Of a stretch of 64,000 nt of DNA, positions 1 to 12,775 are shown in pieces. The translations under genes and the position numbers were made by a program. Source of the stretch: Rheum nobile (taxonomy: Eukaryota > Streptophyta > Magnoliopsida > Caryophyllales > Polygonaceae); contig WOAB01000719.1 in NCBI GenBank assembly GCA_027886185.1, positions 620,001 to 684,000 on the forward strand, written 5' to 3'. Each line of letters starts with the position of its first letter. Positions within the stretch are counted from its first letter, which is position 1. The notes under the pieces are model-generated. The model made no database searches, was not told where the DNA came from, and was given only the letters and a program-made list of their open reading frames with translations.

Positions 1-1442
1 TGTTTGTCTTCAATCCGCGACTGCGGCGGTGGCTTTCGCACCCGCGGAAATCTTCCTGTAGTGCTCTTCAGCTTCTCTTGTGGTCTTCTCTCGTGGCTTT
101 CACCTCCATCTTCTTAAGTCTTCATTTAAGCACTTCAAAACCACCAAATCAACACTCCTTCTCCACAACTCCATTCTCCTAACTTATGCTCTAAACCCAT
201 ACAAATGGAACCTAAAACTCCGATAACAACTCCTAGTTACGCATTACAAAGTAGAGGTGATCAGTTATTATACTCCTTTAATAATTATTATTGTTTGGCC
301 AACCAATGTTTATTCATACTTAGTTGCTCCTTTCCAATAATACACTTGTTCATATTAAATGGTGTCACCAATATTATGTTATTACATAGTACTTGATATT
401 AATCTAAGCCTATTTATAGTGATATATATGAATTATACAATAATGATTGTAATGATTGTTAAAATATAAATTGCATATTTATGTTAAAATAAATTATATG
501 AAACTATATTATGCACTTTGCTACAAATATAGTACTATATAGTGTATGATATTAGAATACCGATATAATATTAGAAATTATGGACAATATAATAAGTATA
601 GTAGTAGACTACTACCAGTAGTAATAATAACAACAATAATAATAATAATAATAGATGTTATGGATAATAGTAATAAGTATAGTAGTATGATTGTAATGTC
701 TTTTTCAATCTTTTCAGCTATTACAAATTGATTTATTTTCTTTTGTTTTCATGTAGATTTTCTTTTGCCATTTTAGTTCGTATTGCCTTTTTTCTTCTAC
801 GTAGCACCTTCTTGCCTTACAAATTTTAGATTTCCCTCCCTCCCTATATGAATGGAGATATAAGATATACATTAACAATCTGTTAAGTATTGTGAATTTT
901 AATAAATATAAAAAATTTATTAAGTATTTGTTATTGCTCTCCTTCGCATTATCGATTCTTAATTTTCCCCTATTGTGCACTTTTATTAAAATTGAACATA
1001 CAAAATATTCCACTTTTATTTTAATATTAAGATGTGTTGTGTGTATTTAACTAATGAAATAGTCAAATACTTTCAATTTCATCCATTTAAACATGTTTTT
1101 CATAAAAATCACAGAAATAAGTTTCAACTCTCAAACAAAAGTTAAAGAAAAGTAGAAAACTATCATAATTCATTATAAAAATTATTTTAATGTTCGTTGT
1201 TTTGGCGGGATAGATTTACTACCTAAAAGTTGATATTCTCTTATGTTAATTAAAATAAAAATTATTTTATAATTAAAAAAGAAAAAAGCCCCAATTCTAA
1301 TTTCTAACCCTAGAACAAAGAAGATGTTCTCTTTCTCAGTTTCTCACACAGCCTCTCGACCCTCTCTCTTGAGTCCTGGGTTGGCTCCTTTTTGAAGTCT
1401 CTTTCGCTCTCCAGTCTCCTCCCTAGTCGGACTCAACTCGCA
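1..1442. other. Non-coding stretch, no gene recognised
   Basis: The first 200 bases are moderately GC-rich. The rest is strongly AT-rich with short ATA/ATT runs (about 600-680). I see no convincing reading frame and no similarity to a family I know. From about 1310 the sequence turns CT-rich and GC-rich, as in a plant 5' untranslated exon, and it leads into the minisatellite that follows. A GT after a CAG near 1660 could be a splice donor of such an exon, but this is only inference. Confidence 0.4.
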
Positions 1443-1477
1443 TGCTCTCGTCCCCAACCGTGGTTCATTCCTCCGTA

Positions 1478-1640
1478 GCCGCGATTCGCGCTCCTCCGTA
1501 GCCGCGATTCGCTTCCTCCCCAGCCGCGATTCGCGCTCCTCCGTAGCCGCGATTCGCTTCCTCCCCAGTCGTGATTCGCGCTCCTCCGTAACCGTGATTC
1601 GCTTCCTCCCCAGTCGTGGTTCGCTCTCCTCCCCATCCAC
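1478..1640. repeat. GC-rich minisatellite, 45-bp higher-order unit
   Basis: Two related blocks alternate: one of 23 bp ending in CGCTCCTCCGTA and one of 22 bp ending in CTTCCTCCCCA, both starting with GCCGCGATTCG or a close variant. Together they make a 45-bp unit present about three and a half times. Later copies diverge by C-to-T type changes (GCCGCG to GTCGTG). The array lies in a CT-rich segment and is free of stops on the minus strand in two frames, which is a by-product of the repeat and not evidence for a protein. Confidence 0.8.
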
Positions 1641-2340
1641 GACTCGGCTTGCCTATGCAGGTGATATTTCTTCTCCTTAATCTTGCTTATTTGTTGATTT
1701 TCAGCAAATATGTTGTGTTTGTTGGGTCTTTTTCTTCTCGTCTTTAGTTGTCACTTGTCACTTGTATTTGTACATAGTGTGGGGTTGATTATACAATATC
1801 GTTGAGAGTTCTTTCTAAAACATTCATTGATATGTATTGATGCTGGTGAATCTGCTAATTAGCAACTGTTAGTCAAAATTCTTTGGGGGCTTTTGCAAAA
1901 TTCAATCTCAGAATTAGGAATTAGTGAACTAATTGAAGAATTAACCCAAGAGGTTAGCTGATAAATTTCGGGGAGTCCTGAAGTCTGCAGATGACAGGAA
2001 ATGCAGAAGTGTAGTAAAGAGCAGAAACGAATACTCTAGTCGGCTTGATTTTCATACTATAATCTGTTTGAAATAAGTTTGAATACTCTAGTTGCCTTGC
2101 CATTTTTTAGAAGCATGAAAGAAATGAAACCATATTTTGTTAAGTTACTGCCTACCAAACTCATATGCATTTATTAGTAGCTTTAATCATACGCTTTGTC
2201 CAATTGGTTTATTACTTGATTGTTAATCACATGATTCCAATTGGTTTATTACTTGATTGTTAATTACATGATTTATTAATAGCCTTAAATGATGGACCAT
2301 ATTTTCTAAGTTACTGTCTACCAAACCTAGTATCTTGTAG

Positions 2341-2605
2341 GTGGACCAAGCATCTTCTGACCTTAAGAATACCAATGTCAAACTTAAGCACACTGTGACC
2401 CAGGTGATCCGTTGTCAGCTATATAGTATATTTTTATACCGGACTTTAAGTTATAAGAAATCTATTCACATCTGCACTGCTGCAGTTGATTAGAGTTTTG
2501 ACAAAATAATTGTTTCTGATTCAGCTGAGATCTAGTAGGAATTTATGCATCGATATTGTTTTATTGTGCATAATCCTCGGTATCGCAGCATATTTGTACA
2601 AGTAA
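2341..2605 (+). pseudogene. SYP7-type Qc-SNARE C-terminal fragment
   Basis: Two adjacent exons match the end of plant syntaxins of the SYP71/72/73 group, membrane-anchored Qc-SNAREs of the ER and plasma membrane. The first exon (2341-2403) encodes the last part of the SNARE helix, including DLKNTNVKLK and TVTQ. The second (2525-2602, stop 2603-2605) encodes LRSSRN, a hydrophobic membrane anchor (IVLLCIILGIAAYLY) and a final lysine. Both exons have AG before and GT or a stop after, and the frame joins without a shift. The N-terminal exons of a SYP7 gene (about 265 residues in total) are not visible upstream. I therefore call it a fragment, probably a duplicated or transposon-captured gene end. 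If the missing exons lie left of the window at unusual intron lengths, it could instead be the end of a real gene. Confidence 0.72.
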
Positions 2606-3220
2606 GAATACAACTATCTTGAAACCTGTCCACTTTGTACAATTTACTTGTGTACAATTTCAGCTCAGCAATTTGCTTAACTTTCTTAGCTCATTCTGTT
2701 GTTCTTGTATGTTGATGCGGTAATGGGGCTAGTAGGTTGTATCATAAATGTTTTGGTTCATGAACTTGACCCCTTGATAGTTTGCTAACATAATTATAGT
2801 TTCAAGTTGTTTTTTTAAATTATGTTTGTATCCTTGAGGTTTGATGCATGGATGCGCTTTTGCAGTGTCTTGAAGAATTAAAGGACGAAGAGCGATACCC
2901 CATTCATATTGCTGCTATTTTGTTGTCTACTTGTCTGTCATATATTGGCTTTTTACTTTGTTGCTTTGTTTCTGAAGTTGAGCTGCTTATTATGTTTGAT
3001 TACTGTAATACTGTATTGTTACCCAGAGGTCGTATATTTGTTGGTCAGGATAAATGTGTGTATATTTGACATTTGTATCAATGACTCCTCAATCCAAGAA
3101 CCTAATTCAGATCTTTTGAATTTTTTGCTTATAGGTTTGCACAGGCTGGTTTGTTGTGTCTCAAAGGGTGTCGACTCTCAGATGCTTGCTTTGTGCTTAA
3201 ACCTCAGCTAGCCCTATGAC
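2606..3220. other. Non-coding stretch before the transposase gene
   Basis: T-rich sequence of the plant intron or spacer type. A short piece after CAG at about 2864 reads through for some 70 codons but resembles nothing I know. It may hold untranslated exons of the transposase gene. Confidence 0.3.
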
Positions 3221-5608
3221 ATGGGGAGTCCAACTGATGATATAATGGCATCACTTGACAACTCATCGATTCCTTTTGTTGGTAATTTTCTATAGGATTT
3301 TAGACTTTAGTATATTGTTTAATTTGTTCATATATATTAAATCTCCATGTATGTGGATAATTTTTTGTCATAATCTCTAGTATGATTCTCATTACAGAAC
3401 TTTCAACTGCACCTCCACCCAGCATAGAAGATGAAACAATTGATCTTAACACTAATGATGTACCTAACGATGAGAATGATGAAACGCAAATTGGTGTGAA
3501 GAGGAAGTTGGGAAATAGACGTGATGAATGCTGGCAGCACTACAACATTGTGGAGGACAAAGATGCTGGAACGGAAATAGGTTCTTATAAGTATTGTGAA
3601 ATTAGTTATGATGTTGGGTCAAGGAACGAAACTTCTAATTTTTCTAGGCATTTAAGAGTTTGTAGTGGGTATAAAAAATTGAAATCGAGTGATGGTTCAA
3701 CACTTTCAAAAGAAATTGACCAGAAAGTGTTTCGTAGATTGCTAGCCGAGGCTCTTATGAGACATGGCTATAGTTTCTCTTGGGTTGAGCATGAGGCAAC
3801 TAGAAAACTATTCAAGTATTTGAATGACAAAGTTGAACCAGTAACAAGAAATACAATACAAAAAGACTGCTTGGAAATGCATGTTGAATTGAAATGGAAA
3901 ATTATGCTTGTGCTAAAGGCGCTTCCTGGTAGAATATGTCTGACATTTGATTTGTGGACTGCATGTACATCCCGAGGCTATATGTGTGTGACTGCACATT
4001 ATATTGATGAAAATTGGGAGTTGCATAGCAAATTACTTTCTTTAGGCATTGTGCTCCTCCTCATGGTGGGTATGAATTGTCTCTAGAAATTGCAAATGTT
4101 ATTTTGGATTGGGAAATTGATAGGAAGATATTTTCTTTAACTATTGACAATGCAAGCAACATGGATAGGATGGTAGCGAACTTGAAAGGAGTGGCACTAA
4201 AACATTTGCCATGTAAGGGAAAGTATTTTCATGTTCGTTGTGCTGCACATATATTAAATTTGATTGTCAAGAAAGGTTTGAAAGTGGTTGATCATTGAAT
4301 ATCAAAGCTTAGAGAGAGCATAAAATATATTGATGGATCAGAAGCAAGAAAAATTAAATTTCATGATTTGTGTAAAAAACATAAGATTTCTTATTCTGGT
4401 GGTTTGTGGTTGGATGTTGTTACTAGATGGAATTCAACTTATATCATGATGGACAGAGCATTGAAATATCGTGAGGCTATGGATGGTTATTTTGTTGGGA
4501 TGGATTCTCTTGCTTCTAATTAAGTATCATCTTGGACATGATGAATGGCTGAAAATTGAAAAGATTTGTGGACTGTTGGAGCCTTTCTATGAGATAACTA
4601 AGTTATTTTTTGGTACTGAATACCCTACTACAAATCTGTACTTTCCTCAAGTGTTTATGATAAGGTCTCGTCTGCACAAGGCAATGGAAGATGGATTGTT
4701 TGAATGTGATGATATTGTTGATGTTACAGTTGATACTGATATGACTGATCCTGATGAATTTGATGTTAGTCTTGCAGCAACTGAGATGATGGAAAAGTTT
4801 AAGAAGTATTGGAGTGAGTTTGTGATGGTGCTTGCATTTGCAGTTATCTTTGATCCACGATTTAAGTTAGCTTTTGTGAAATTTGCTTTTGTAAAAACAC
4901 AAGGAAAGGAGGAAGGAGAAAAGATGACTAAGGAAGTGTATAATCAATTGAATGAACTTTTTAAAGAGTATCAAAATGCAGCTGGAGTTAGTGATCCTAT
5001 TCCTAGTGGTGCTCAAAAGTTGAGAAGTGATAGTCAAACTAAATATCATTATGACAAACTTGAGGTATGTGTTTTTATTTGGTTTCTCATATAATTTCTA
5101 TTATTATTTTATGTATAGCTTAACCTTTAGTTTTTTGATGTAGGAATTTGAATTATTCGACCCATGTGATTCTTCAAAAAGTGAGTTGGATAGATTCTTA
5201 GACGAGTCTCGTCTGCCTCGAGGGGAAGATTTATGTGTGCTAAATTATTGGAAAAAAAACTCCACATGTTTTCCAGTACTTTCTTCTATGGCGAGGGATA
5301 TATTGGCTATTCCCATAACTTCGGTTGCTTTTGAGTCAACATTTAGTATGGGAGGAAGGATTTTGAACAAATGTCGAAGCTCGCTTACTGATGAAAATGT
5401 TTATGCATTAGTGACTACCAACAATTGGTTAACAGGATATGATGGTAAACATTTAAAGTAATGTGTGTTGATTTTTCTTTTGTTATTAATTTAGGGTATT
5501 TCAGTATTTGATTCTAATCTAAGCCAACATTTTCTATGATTAGATTTCACTGAAGAAGGAATTGCCTTGAAGGTGTCTTTAGATGATTCATGTGGTGAGG
5601 TAATTTAG
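3221..5608 (+). pseudogene. hAT transposase (RICESLEEPER-like), broken
   Basis: This is a plant hAT-superfamily transposase gene. Probable exons are 3221-3281, 3398-5064, 5144-5444 and 5544-5608. The start at 3221 (MGSPTDDIMASLDNS) is preferred because its splice joins in frame to the next exon. Visible parts in order are a BED-type zinc finger (CWQHY ... YKYC ... HLRVC, with the first metal-binding cysteine apparently replaced by tyrosine), the catalytic-core segments TFDLWTA and TIDNASNMD, and the C-terminal dimerisation region with PVLSSMARDILAIP and AFESTFSMGGR. The three acidic catalytic positions appear to be kept. The gene is dead as it stands: there is a frame change near 4045, an in-frame TGA at 4296-4298 and another frame change near 4520. 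The family's usual length is about 650-700 residues, which this would match if unbroken. It may belong to the element whose right terminus is seen at 7022. Confidence 0.88.
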
Positions 5609-6540
5609 TAGGTAAAGTGGTGGGAGGTAGAAGGCTTTTATGGGATGCATTTTGTGTATATCAAGGCTAGTAAGCTCATGACTCCTTCATGGTATTTCTT
5701 TAAATGCTCATTATGTCTTATTATTTCTGTCATTTGATGCATCTTATGACACCACCTGAAGGTATTTTTTATCACAAATTTGTTAACTTTTTGTCTCTTT
5801 ATGTCTTATCTTTGAATTTGTGGTGGATGTCTTAGCTTGATTTTTTTTCCTTTGCTTCTTTTCTCATAACTTTGATAATCTTGGGACTTGTTGATGTTGT
5901 TGGGGCTTTGCTGAATTTTGCTGGGGCTTTGGTGCTAGTTGTTGCATGTTGGGTGCTTTGCTGAATGATGATGCTAGATGCTGGTTCTAGTTGTTGGTGC
6001 TTTGTTGCTTGTTTTTGTGCTCACCAATATAATGTTAATAGCTAACCTTATTGTGTATAGTTTCACTTTTATTGGTGATGTGGTTATATTTTGGCCCCTT
6101 CCAAACAGGAAATACTAGTAAGCTAGCAATATCTTATATCTATCAAGATATTTGCATTGCATTCATATTTTCTTAGTGATTATTAGGTACTCATCCAATG
6201 AAAATGAAATGATCTTGATTTTACATGCCTTCTGTCTTTTTCTTCATTCTTATTTTCCTTTTTCGTGTAATCATCTAGCCCCAAACCTACCATAGGAAAA
6301 AAAATAGAATAAACTTGCTAGAAGGGATTATAATATAATTTGGACAAGAGTTTTGTGAATTTTATTTTTCATTTTTTCATAAATCATATTATTCATATAT
6401 AATGATCTTATTTGTGCATAACTTGGAAGAACATAAACTTTACTTCAAGGGAATAAAAATAACTTTCTTCAATTGCTCGTAATACATCCATTAAATTAAT
6501 ATAGGTGTGCGTCTTTGTTAAGAATGGATGAATACTTATT
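5609..6540. other. Spacer between transposase and hAT terminus
   Basis: T-rich sequence with a run of imperfect repeats of the words GCTTTG and GTTG near 5900-6010 (for example TTGTTGGTGCTTTG). No coding frame is recognised. It is probably the 3' internal part of the hAT element. Confidence 0.35.
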
Positions 6541-7022
6541 CTGAGTTTTTCGGATGATTTTGGGTTGAGTGTCTATTTTTTATGAATGATTTAGGATCGG
6601 GTGGCATTGGTTATTTATGTGATTTTGAACTATCGAGTTTAGGTTTTCATGTGATTTCAAATCAGTCAATTTTGGGTTTTCGGATGATTTCGGATCAGGG
6701 AACTTCGGGTTTCGGATGATTTTGGATCGGGGAACTTCGGGTTTCGGGTGATTTCGGAGCAGGGAACTTCGGGTTTTCGGATGATTTCTGATCGAACAAG
6801 TTCGGGTTTTCAGGTGATTTCGGATCGGGCAACTTCGGATTTCCGAGTGACTTCGGGTATCGGATTGCTAACGAGCTAGCCCGTTCGGGTTATTTTTTCA
6901 TTCGGGCTAGTCGGTTTGGGTCAGTTTAGGCTCGGGTATACATTTTTGTTGTTCTTTTCGGATATCGAACGGGTTCGGTTTCGGGCGGGTCATTCGGATC
7001 GAGTCAAGTTTTGACAGCCCTA
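6541..7022. mobile_element. hAT right terminus with subterminal repeats
   Basis: The segment ends in TTTTGACAGCCCTA, the reverse complement of the TAGGGCTGTCAAAA type of terminal inverted repeat common in plant hAT elements. The inner side is filled with reiterated words such as TTCGGGTTTTCGGATGATTT, roughly 33 bp apart between 6600 and 6860, a typical hAT subterminal region. No matching left terminus or 8-bp target duplication (ATTGCAGA follows the end) was found in the window. It may be the right end of the element that carries the transposase at 3221-5608, or a separate truncated MITE. Confidence 0.6.
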
Positions 7023-7029
7023 ATTGCAG

Positions 7030-8240
7030 AGATGTCACTCTGAGTGACGAAAAACAGTTGGAGGAGCCCCGTCCAAGAGAAAAGAAGCGACCAAGGAGCA
7101 TGTGGAGAAGCCACAAGAAGAAGAACCCAAGTATGTTGCTCCCCCGCCATACAAGCCACCTCTGCCTTTTCCTCAAAGAAGGATTCAGATACAGCTAGAG
7201 CACCAATTTGTGAAGTTTAAGGAGATGATGAAGAAGTTGTATGTTGACATACATTTCATAGATGTCCTCACTCAAATGATTGCGTATGCTAAGTTTCTGA
7301 AAGAGATTCTGATCAAGAAGAGAAGGCTGGAGAACTATGAGACTGTGGCCCTGACAATGGATTGTGCTAAGAAGATGCCAAAGAAACTACAAGATCCTGG
7401 TGAATTCATTGTCCCTACATATTTTGGCAATCTGACTTATAATTGTCTTTGTGATCTCGGGTCTAGTGTCAATGTTATGCCTTTGTCAATCTGCAAAGAA
7501 CTGAAATTGGGTGAGCCTGTTCCATCCAAGATGCGTCTCCTTATGGCTAATAGGTATGTTACTAACCTTGTTGGCATAATAGAAAATGTCCCTGTGAAAG
7601 TGGGAAAGTTCTTCATACCAAGAGATTTTATGATACTTGACATGGAGGTTAGTAATAAAACTCCCATCATCCTTGGGAGACCATTTTTAGCGACCGTTGG
7701 AGCTAATACTGATGTCAAGAATGGGAAGCTCTCATTCACAATAGGAGAGGAGAAGATAGAGTATAAATATTTCAAGGACTACTTCCTTGCGATATACCAA
7801 GACATTCCCCCGTCTCCTACCAAGAGTACTTGTTGTAAGATTGAGGTTGATCCAGGGCAAGATGAAATCATATGTGACATTGCTTGTTTGCTTGATGAGT
7901 CTTTGAAAGTTCCGGATCTGAATGGTGGTGAAACTGTTAATGCAATGAAAAGTCAATCTCCCAAGAAAAGGAAGAAAGCTAGAACAAAGGTTGAGTTCAA
8001 GAGTGGAAATAGGGTGTTGTTACTCCATGAGAAATCTGTGATGTTTCCAGGAACTAAAGGAGCAAGATGGTCATGACCATATCGGGTGACTCGAGTTCTA
8101 AGAGGTGGGATGGTTGAGTTATGGCATAAAAACTCAGGAAAGTTCAAAGTGCAGAGTCATCGACTGAAGCTTGTTGTCACGCCAGATCCGGTCAAGCAGG
8201 GTACCACCGACCCTTCCGATCCGAGTACTTGAAGGCGGTG
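7030..8240 (+). pseudogene. Athila/Tat-like gag-pol remnant: protease and integrase tail
   Basis: From about 7102 to 8076 one frame encodes the end of gag and the retropepsin-like protease of the Athila/Tat group of Ty3/gypsy retroelements. YKPPLPFPQRR leads to a stretch ending YAKFLKEIL, then CDLGSSVNVMPLS (DLG active-site motif with SS after it) and IILGRPFLATVGA. After about 7960 the sequence matches the integrase C-terminal tail (GNRVLLLHEK, then RVTRVLRGGMVELW and FKVQSHRLK), with a TGA at 8074-8076 between the two parts of that tail. Reverse transcriptase, RNase H and the integrase core are missing, so an internal deletion joined protease to integrase tail. The 5' side stops abruptly at the hAT terminus (7022). 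Confidence 0.85.
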
Positions 8241-9695
8241 AAAGGTCAAGCTAACGACCTTAAACAACCGCTGCTTGGGAGGCAACCCAAGGCTCTTGAT
8301 GTGAGTTTCCTCCTCTTTTGTTATTCTTCTACATTGGGACAATGTAGGGTTTAGCTTGAGGGGATGCAATTCACATGTAGACTTGCATGATCATATTAGT
8401 TCATCCTAGGTTTAGTTGCATTTTTCATCATTATGAACGTGTTTCCATGCATTGCATTATGGATGTTGGATTTGACCCTTTTTGCTTGATTCCCTCTGGT
8501 TGTTTTTCTTGTAATGCATGATTTATGAAGCCTCTCAATATGTTTTGGTTGTTGATATTGCAATTGCATTATTCCCATTTTTATGAGGGCTTGAACCTTA
8601 GACAATTGACTTGAGCATGTGACATTTGATTGAGATGTGTTAAGACCGACACTCTAGACAAAATGTCGGATAGATTTTGGCCTTTTTAGGACTATTTATG
8701 TGCGAGTCCTCTCCTTTTCTCTGTGTGTTAATCTATTTTTGCTTGCTAACTCTAGAACTTGCATTAATACATTTTTCAAGGTTGCATTTATGATTTATGT
8801 ACATGACATTAATATGATTGAGGCATTGTTTTATTTTAACCATTTATCCTTGGTCACCCTATATATGTTTTCCTCTGCTTGAAGCCCTTTGTGCCTTAAT
8901 TTCCTCTTTTTTTGGAAGCCCCACAAAAGCATACCGAGCCTAATTATTCATCATACCCATCCGGGGATTAGGATAGTTGATATGTCTTACTAGTGTGGAC
9001 TTGAGCCAAGCTTGGGGGAGGTTGCATATGTTAGTGGTTGGATATGATTATGTTTTATAGTGCATGCTCCTTTCTTTTTCCTTGTCTTCCTTCTTCTAGA
9101 AAAAAAAAAGAGAAAAAGAAAAGAATAAAAACCAGGAAGAAGAAGAAGCAAACAAAAAAAAAAAAAAAATGAGACAATTTAGCATAAAAGGGTTCTGTTG
9201 TATGGGTTTGAAGAACGAAATTGGATATGAAGGATTGTTTTAAGCTTGGTGTCATCTTGGTAATTCTTTTCCCCGGATTTAGCACCACATGACTTGAATA
9301 TATCCCTACTTTATTCTTATACCTTGGCCTCATTAAAACCCTATAAAGTCCTCATGATTTTTGTTATGTGCATGGTCTTCCGTGGTAGAGATTTGGGACA
9401 CTGTTGCAAGCTTATGGTAGTTTAGCATTCAAAGTAGAGAATTGATTGAAACACAAACCTAAACACATGAGTGGAGTGACTTCATTTCTTTATCCTAGTG
9501 AGGTTTAGGGTTAAGGAACTAATTACATTTTTATCATTGGATTGCAATGCATGCTATGATTGTACTTGTCTTATGTTTGGAATCTCGTGATCATTGCTCA
9601 CTTGTCTCTTGGGTAGAAACAAACTTGACAATTTTTGTGGATTTATAGATTATGTACTTGCTTGAGAACAAGCAAGGGTTAAGCTTGGGGGAATT
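8241..9695 (+). mobile_element. 3' non-coding part of the Athila-like element with polypurine tract
   Basis: Between the integrase tail and the LTR lies about 1.4 kb without a gene, as is usual for Athila/Tat elements. It contains several copies of the phrase AAGCTTGGGGGA (near 9008 and 9680) and a purine-rich tract with long A runs at 9100-9172. The copy at 9680-9695 directly precedes the LTR start and is the likely primer site for plus-strand synthesis. Confidence 0.6.
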
Positions 9696-11100
9696 TGATA
9701 ACATCTATTTCATACATGTTTAGGACATGTATTTAGGCTAGAGTTTAGGCATTTTCATGTTATTATATTGCATTTTTAGCTAGTTGCATTGTTTTCTTTA
9801 GTTTGGATGTCTACACAAGTCTTTGCATGTTTTCAGGTACTTTAATGGGAAAAGGAGGTGCATTGTGAGACATGGATGTCATAGGAGATGTGCATAGTCG
9901 AATACAAAGACGAACAACGATGAAGAACTCGCCTTGGCGCGCAAGAGATCTTTGTTCTCCGTTCCGTCTTTGGAGAAGTATAACTTTTGCTCCGTAACTC
10001 TGAATTGAGTGATTCTAACACCGGATTAAAGATCAAGAAGTCAACTATAACTCCTCCAAATTTCAGCGCGTTTGGACCAGTTAATCGAAAGTTATAGCGA
10101 TTCCAAAATCGTGTCGCAGATGTTGCCGCGAAGTAGGGTTTCGGCGCGGTTTGCTTCAAACCGTGCCAATCTGTTCTAAATCGTGCGCCCTTGCTGAGTC
10201 CAGGAACGAGCTTCTGTAAAGTGGCACGGTCTGTCACAGACCATGCAAGCTCCTAATGAGTTTCTGTAATTCTGCAAGGTTTGTGCCAAACCGTGTCAGT
10301 CTGTCACAGACCATGCCGATGCCCCGCGGACCCGATTTATTATTTTTTTACCCTTTATTATATTAGGACGGTATAAATACTTTCTCTAGGGGTTTTTTGG
10401 CAGCCTCTTATGTTCTCTTCTACCTCTTTTTGCCACTCTCTCTAGCCCTAGGTGTTTTTGGAGTTCTATTGAAGATTTCTAAAGATTTGATATTGTTTTC
10501 CCTAGATTGGATCAAGTATTTCTCTTTTTTTAATTAAGTTAAATGATTTCTTTTATTCATATGATGTTTTTGATTGTTTCTCCAGGCATGTTTGGTTAAT
10601 CTCTTAATTCTAGGGTTGGGGTAATTCCAATAATGAATGGTGGACTTGTGCATGATATTTGTCTGAATTGAAATTTGAAACCTTGTGTGATTCAATCCTA
10701 AAGTTATTAATGCAATTGATGAAAGTTGATTAGGATTCTATTAGGTTTGAATCTGAAAGGAAATAACTTTAATAGATAACTCTAATAGGGTATGAGTCTG
10801 AAAGGAGATTACTTTATCAGGTTATTAGGTATTGAACCTGAGTATTATTTATGCGGCAGCAACCTGATTACTCTTGTGGAATCCTAAGCAAATGGATGGC
10901 ATTCTTTTTTGGCCTATAATCTATGTGGAGCAAGGATATGTAGAGTTGGTTACTTTTGAGTTGAACTCCGTCAATGAAAGATAATTTTATTCTATGTTTT
11001 GCAAGATCTTATGGATAGAGTATTGGTTGTGCTTGTATTATGAAGGCAGTGAGTCTCGAACTCCCTGCAAAATGTGACCTTGTAGTTTTCATTGGTTTGT
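9696..11100 (+). mobile_element. 3' LTR of the Athila-like element (end uncertain)
   Basis: The LTR begins with TGATAACATCTATTTC immediately after the polypurine tract. A TATA box (TATAAATA) lies at 10372-10379. The 190 bp before it are rich in short palindromic words such as CGGTTTG...CAAACCG and GGTCTGTCACAGACC. Downstream sequence to about 11100 looks like U5, with imperfect repeats of GAATCTGAAAGG. I could not fix the 3' boundary because no second LTR is present for comparison. Confidence 0.55.
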
Positions 11101-11960
11101 GAAGTGTAGATTTCTAGTGTTGAAACTAATTGTAATATTGCCATTAGCAGCTTTTACCTGTACCATATATATATGAAATTGCTTATTGTGGTAAACTAAA
11201 TCCAAATAATGACTTTATAGTTGGTTTGGCTCATACAGTCATACTCAACTTAATACTCATTTTCATGGTTCAATTTCTACTCTGTAGTCTATGAAAAGTA
11301 ACTTATTTACCTGCTTAATGAAGAAATCTTCCTTTTCTCATAGTTGCTCAGAAATTTGTTTCTCCACTCCATCACGCTTTCAGTGAGAAGATTGGGGAGG
11401 TATAAAATATGGGTGAGGCGTTCGGGAGGTTTACATGAAGATGGGGATGTCTACAGAAGAGGACTGAGGTGAAGCTGCGGGATTTGCCTAATGTTTTGGG
11501 TGCTTGATGTGTTCTTCATAACATATGTGAGATGAGAGGTGAGGAGTTGAAGCATGAGCTGAGGTATGACGTGTTTGACGACGAGGTCGTGCCCGAAAAT
11601 CCGATGAAATCTGCTTCTAATCTCATGCATCATGGCCTTCCTGCAACTTCCTTTCACTAGTTATCGGCTGCCTTTTGGAGTTTTTTTGCTGTTGTTGGTT
11701 AATTAGCAGTAGTTTTGATTCTTGTGTATTTTGATTCAGTTGAGTTTTCCTTTATTTACATTCTAGAGAGATTTATACTGGCAGTGGATACATTTTTAAA
11801 GATACAAGTTAATTAGAATAGATTTGATGGCATACATTTTTATGTTACTGTTATGAGAATCTATATATCTATATATAATATACTAAAGCCCTATTTTTCT
11901 TTCTTACGTGTCGTCCAATTAGTTATGACACGTAATCAATTTTATTTAGCCAAATATTCT
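11101..11960. other. Spacer, possible Helitron-like left end
   Basis: No gene is recognised. Near 11867 the sequence TCTATATATAATATACTAAAG resembles 5' ends of plant Helitrons, and similar text recurs near 14781. No convincing partner hairpin was found, so this is only a hint. Confidence 0.3.
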
Positions 11961-12055
11961 AAATAAAATTACAAAAAATATTAAAGAGGGGTACACTTTT
12001 GAAAAGAGATTATAAAAAGAGGATTATTGGGGGATTCTTCTCAATAGAATATAGG

Positions 12056-12775
12056 TCATACACAAATTTCGTGTAGTAGTATATACATACTTATGTAGTA
12101 GCGTACAAGAAATTATGTAGAAGCATACACGAAATTATCTAGCTTGCACGAATAATATTTAGAGGCCTACACGAACTTATGTACTAGCTTACACAAAACT
12201 TATAATAGCTACTACAAATATTATGTAGTAGCCTACATGAAATTATCTAGTTTACACGAACTTATGTAGAAGTATACACGATATTATATAGTCGCTTACA
12301 CAAAACTTATATAATAACATAGACGAAATTATGTAGAAACCTACATGAATAATATGTAGAAGCACACACGAAATTATATAGCCTATACGAATATTATTTA
12401 GAGGCCTACACGAACTTATGTAGTAGCTTACACGAAACTTATATAATAGCATATACGAATATTATGTAATAACGTGCACGAACTTATGTAGAAGCATACA
12501 AGATATTATGTAGTAGCCTACACAAGTATTATTTAGAGGCCCACACAAACTTATGTAGTAGCTTACACGAAACTTATGTAGTAGCTTACACGAAACCTAT
12601 ATAATAGCACACACGAATATTATGTAGAAGCATACACAAACTTAAATAGTAGATTACATGAAACTTATTTAATATCATACACGAATATTATGTATTAACC
12701 TACACGAACTTATATAGCAACTTACACGAAACTTATATAATGTCATATGCGTATATTATGTAGAAGCATACACAC
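12056..12775. repeat. Degenerate minisatellite of about 25 bp units
   Basis: Around 28 imperfect copies of ATGTAGTAGCTTACACGAA plus a variable A/T tail of 5-7 bases. The changing parts are the middle word (AGCATA, GCCTA, GCTTA) and the tail (ATT, CTT, TATT). Copies differ from one another much more than in a young array. Confidence 0.85.

Noticed and set aside
1344..1640. Arginine- and glutamate-rich frames on the minus strand
   Set aside because: They read through the 45-bp minisatellite; the repeated protein text mirrors the DNA repeat and lacks any known domain.
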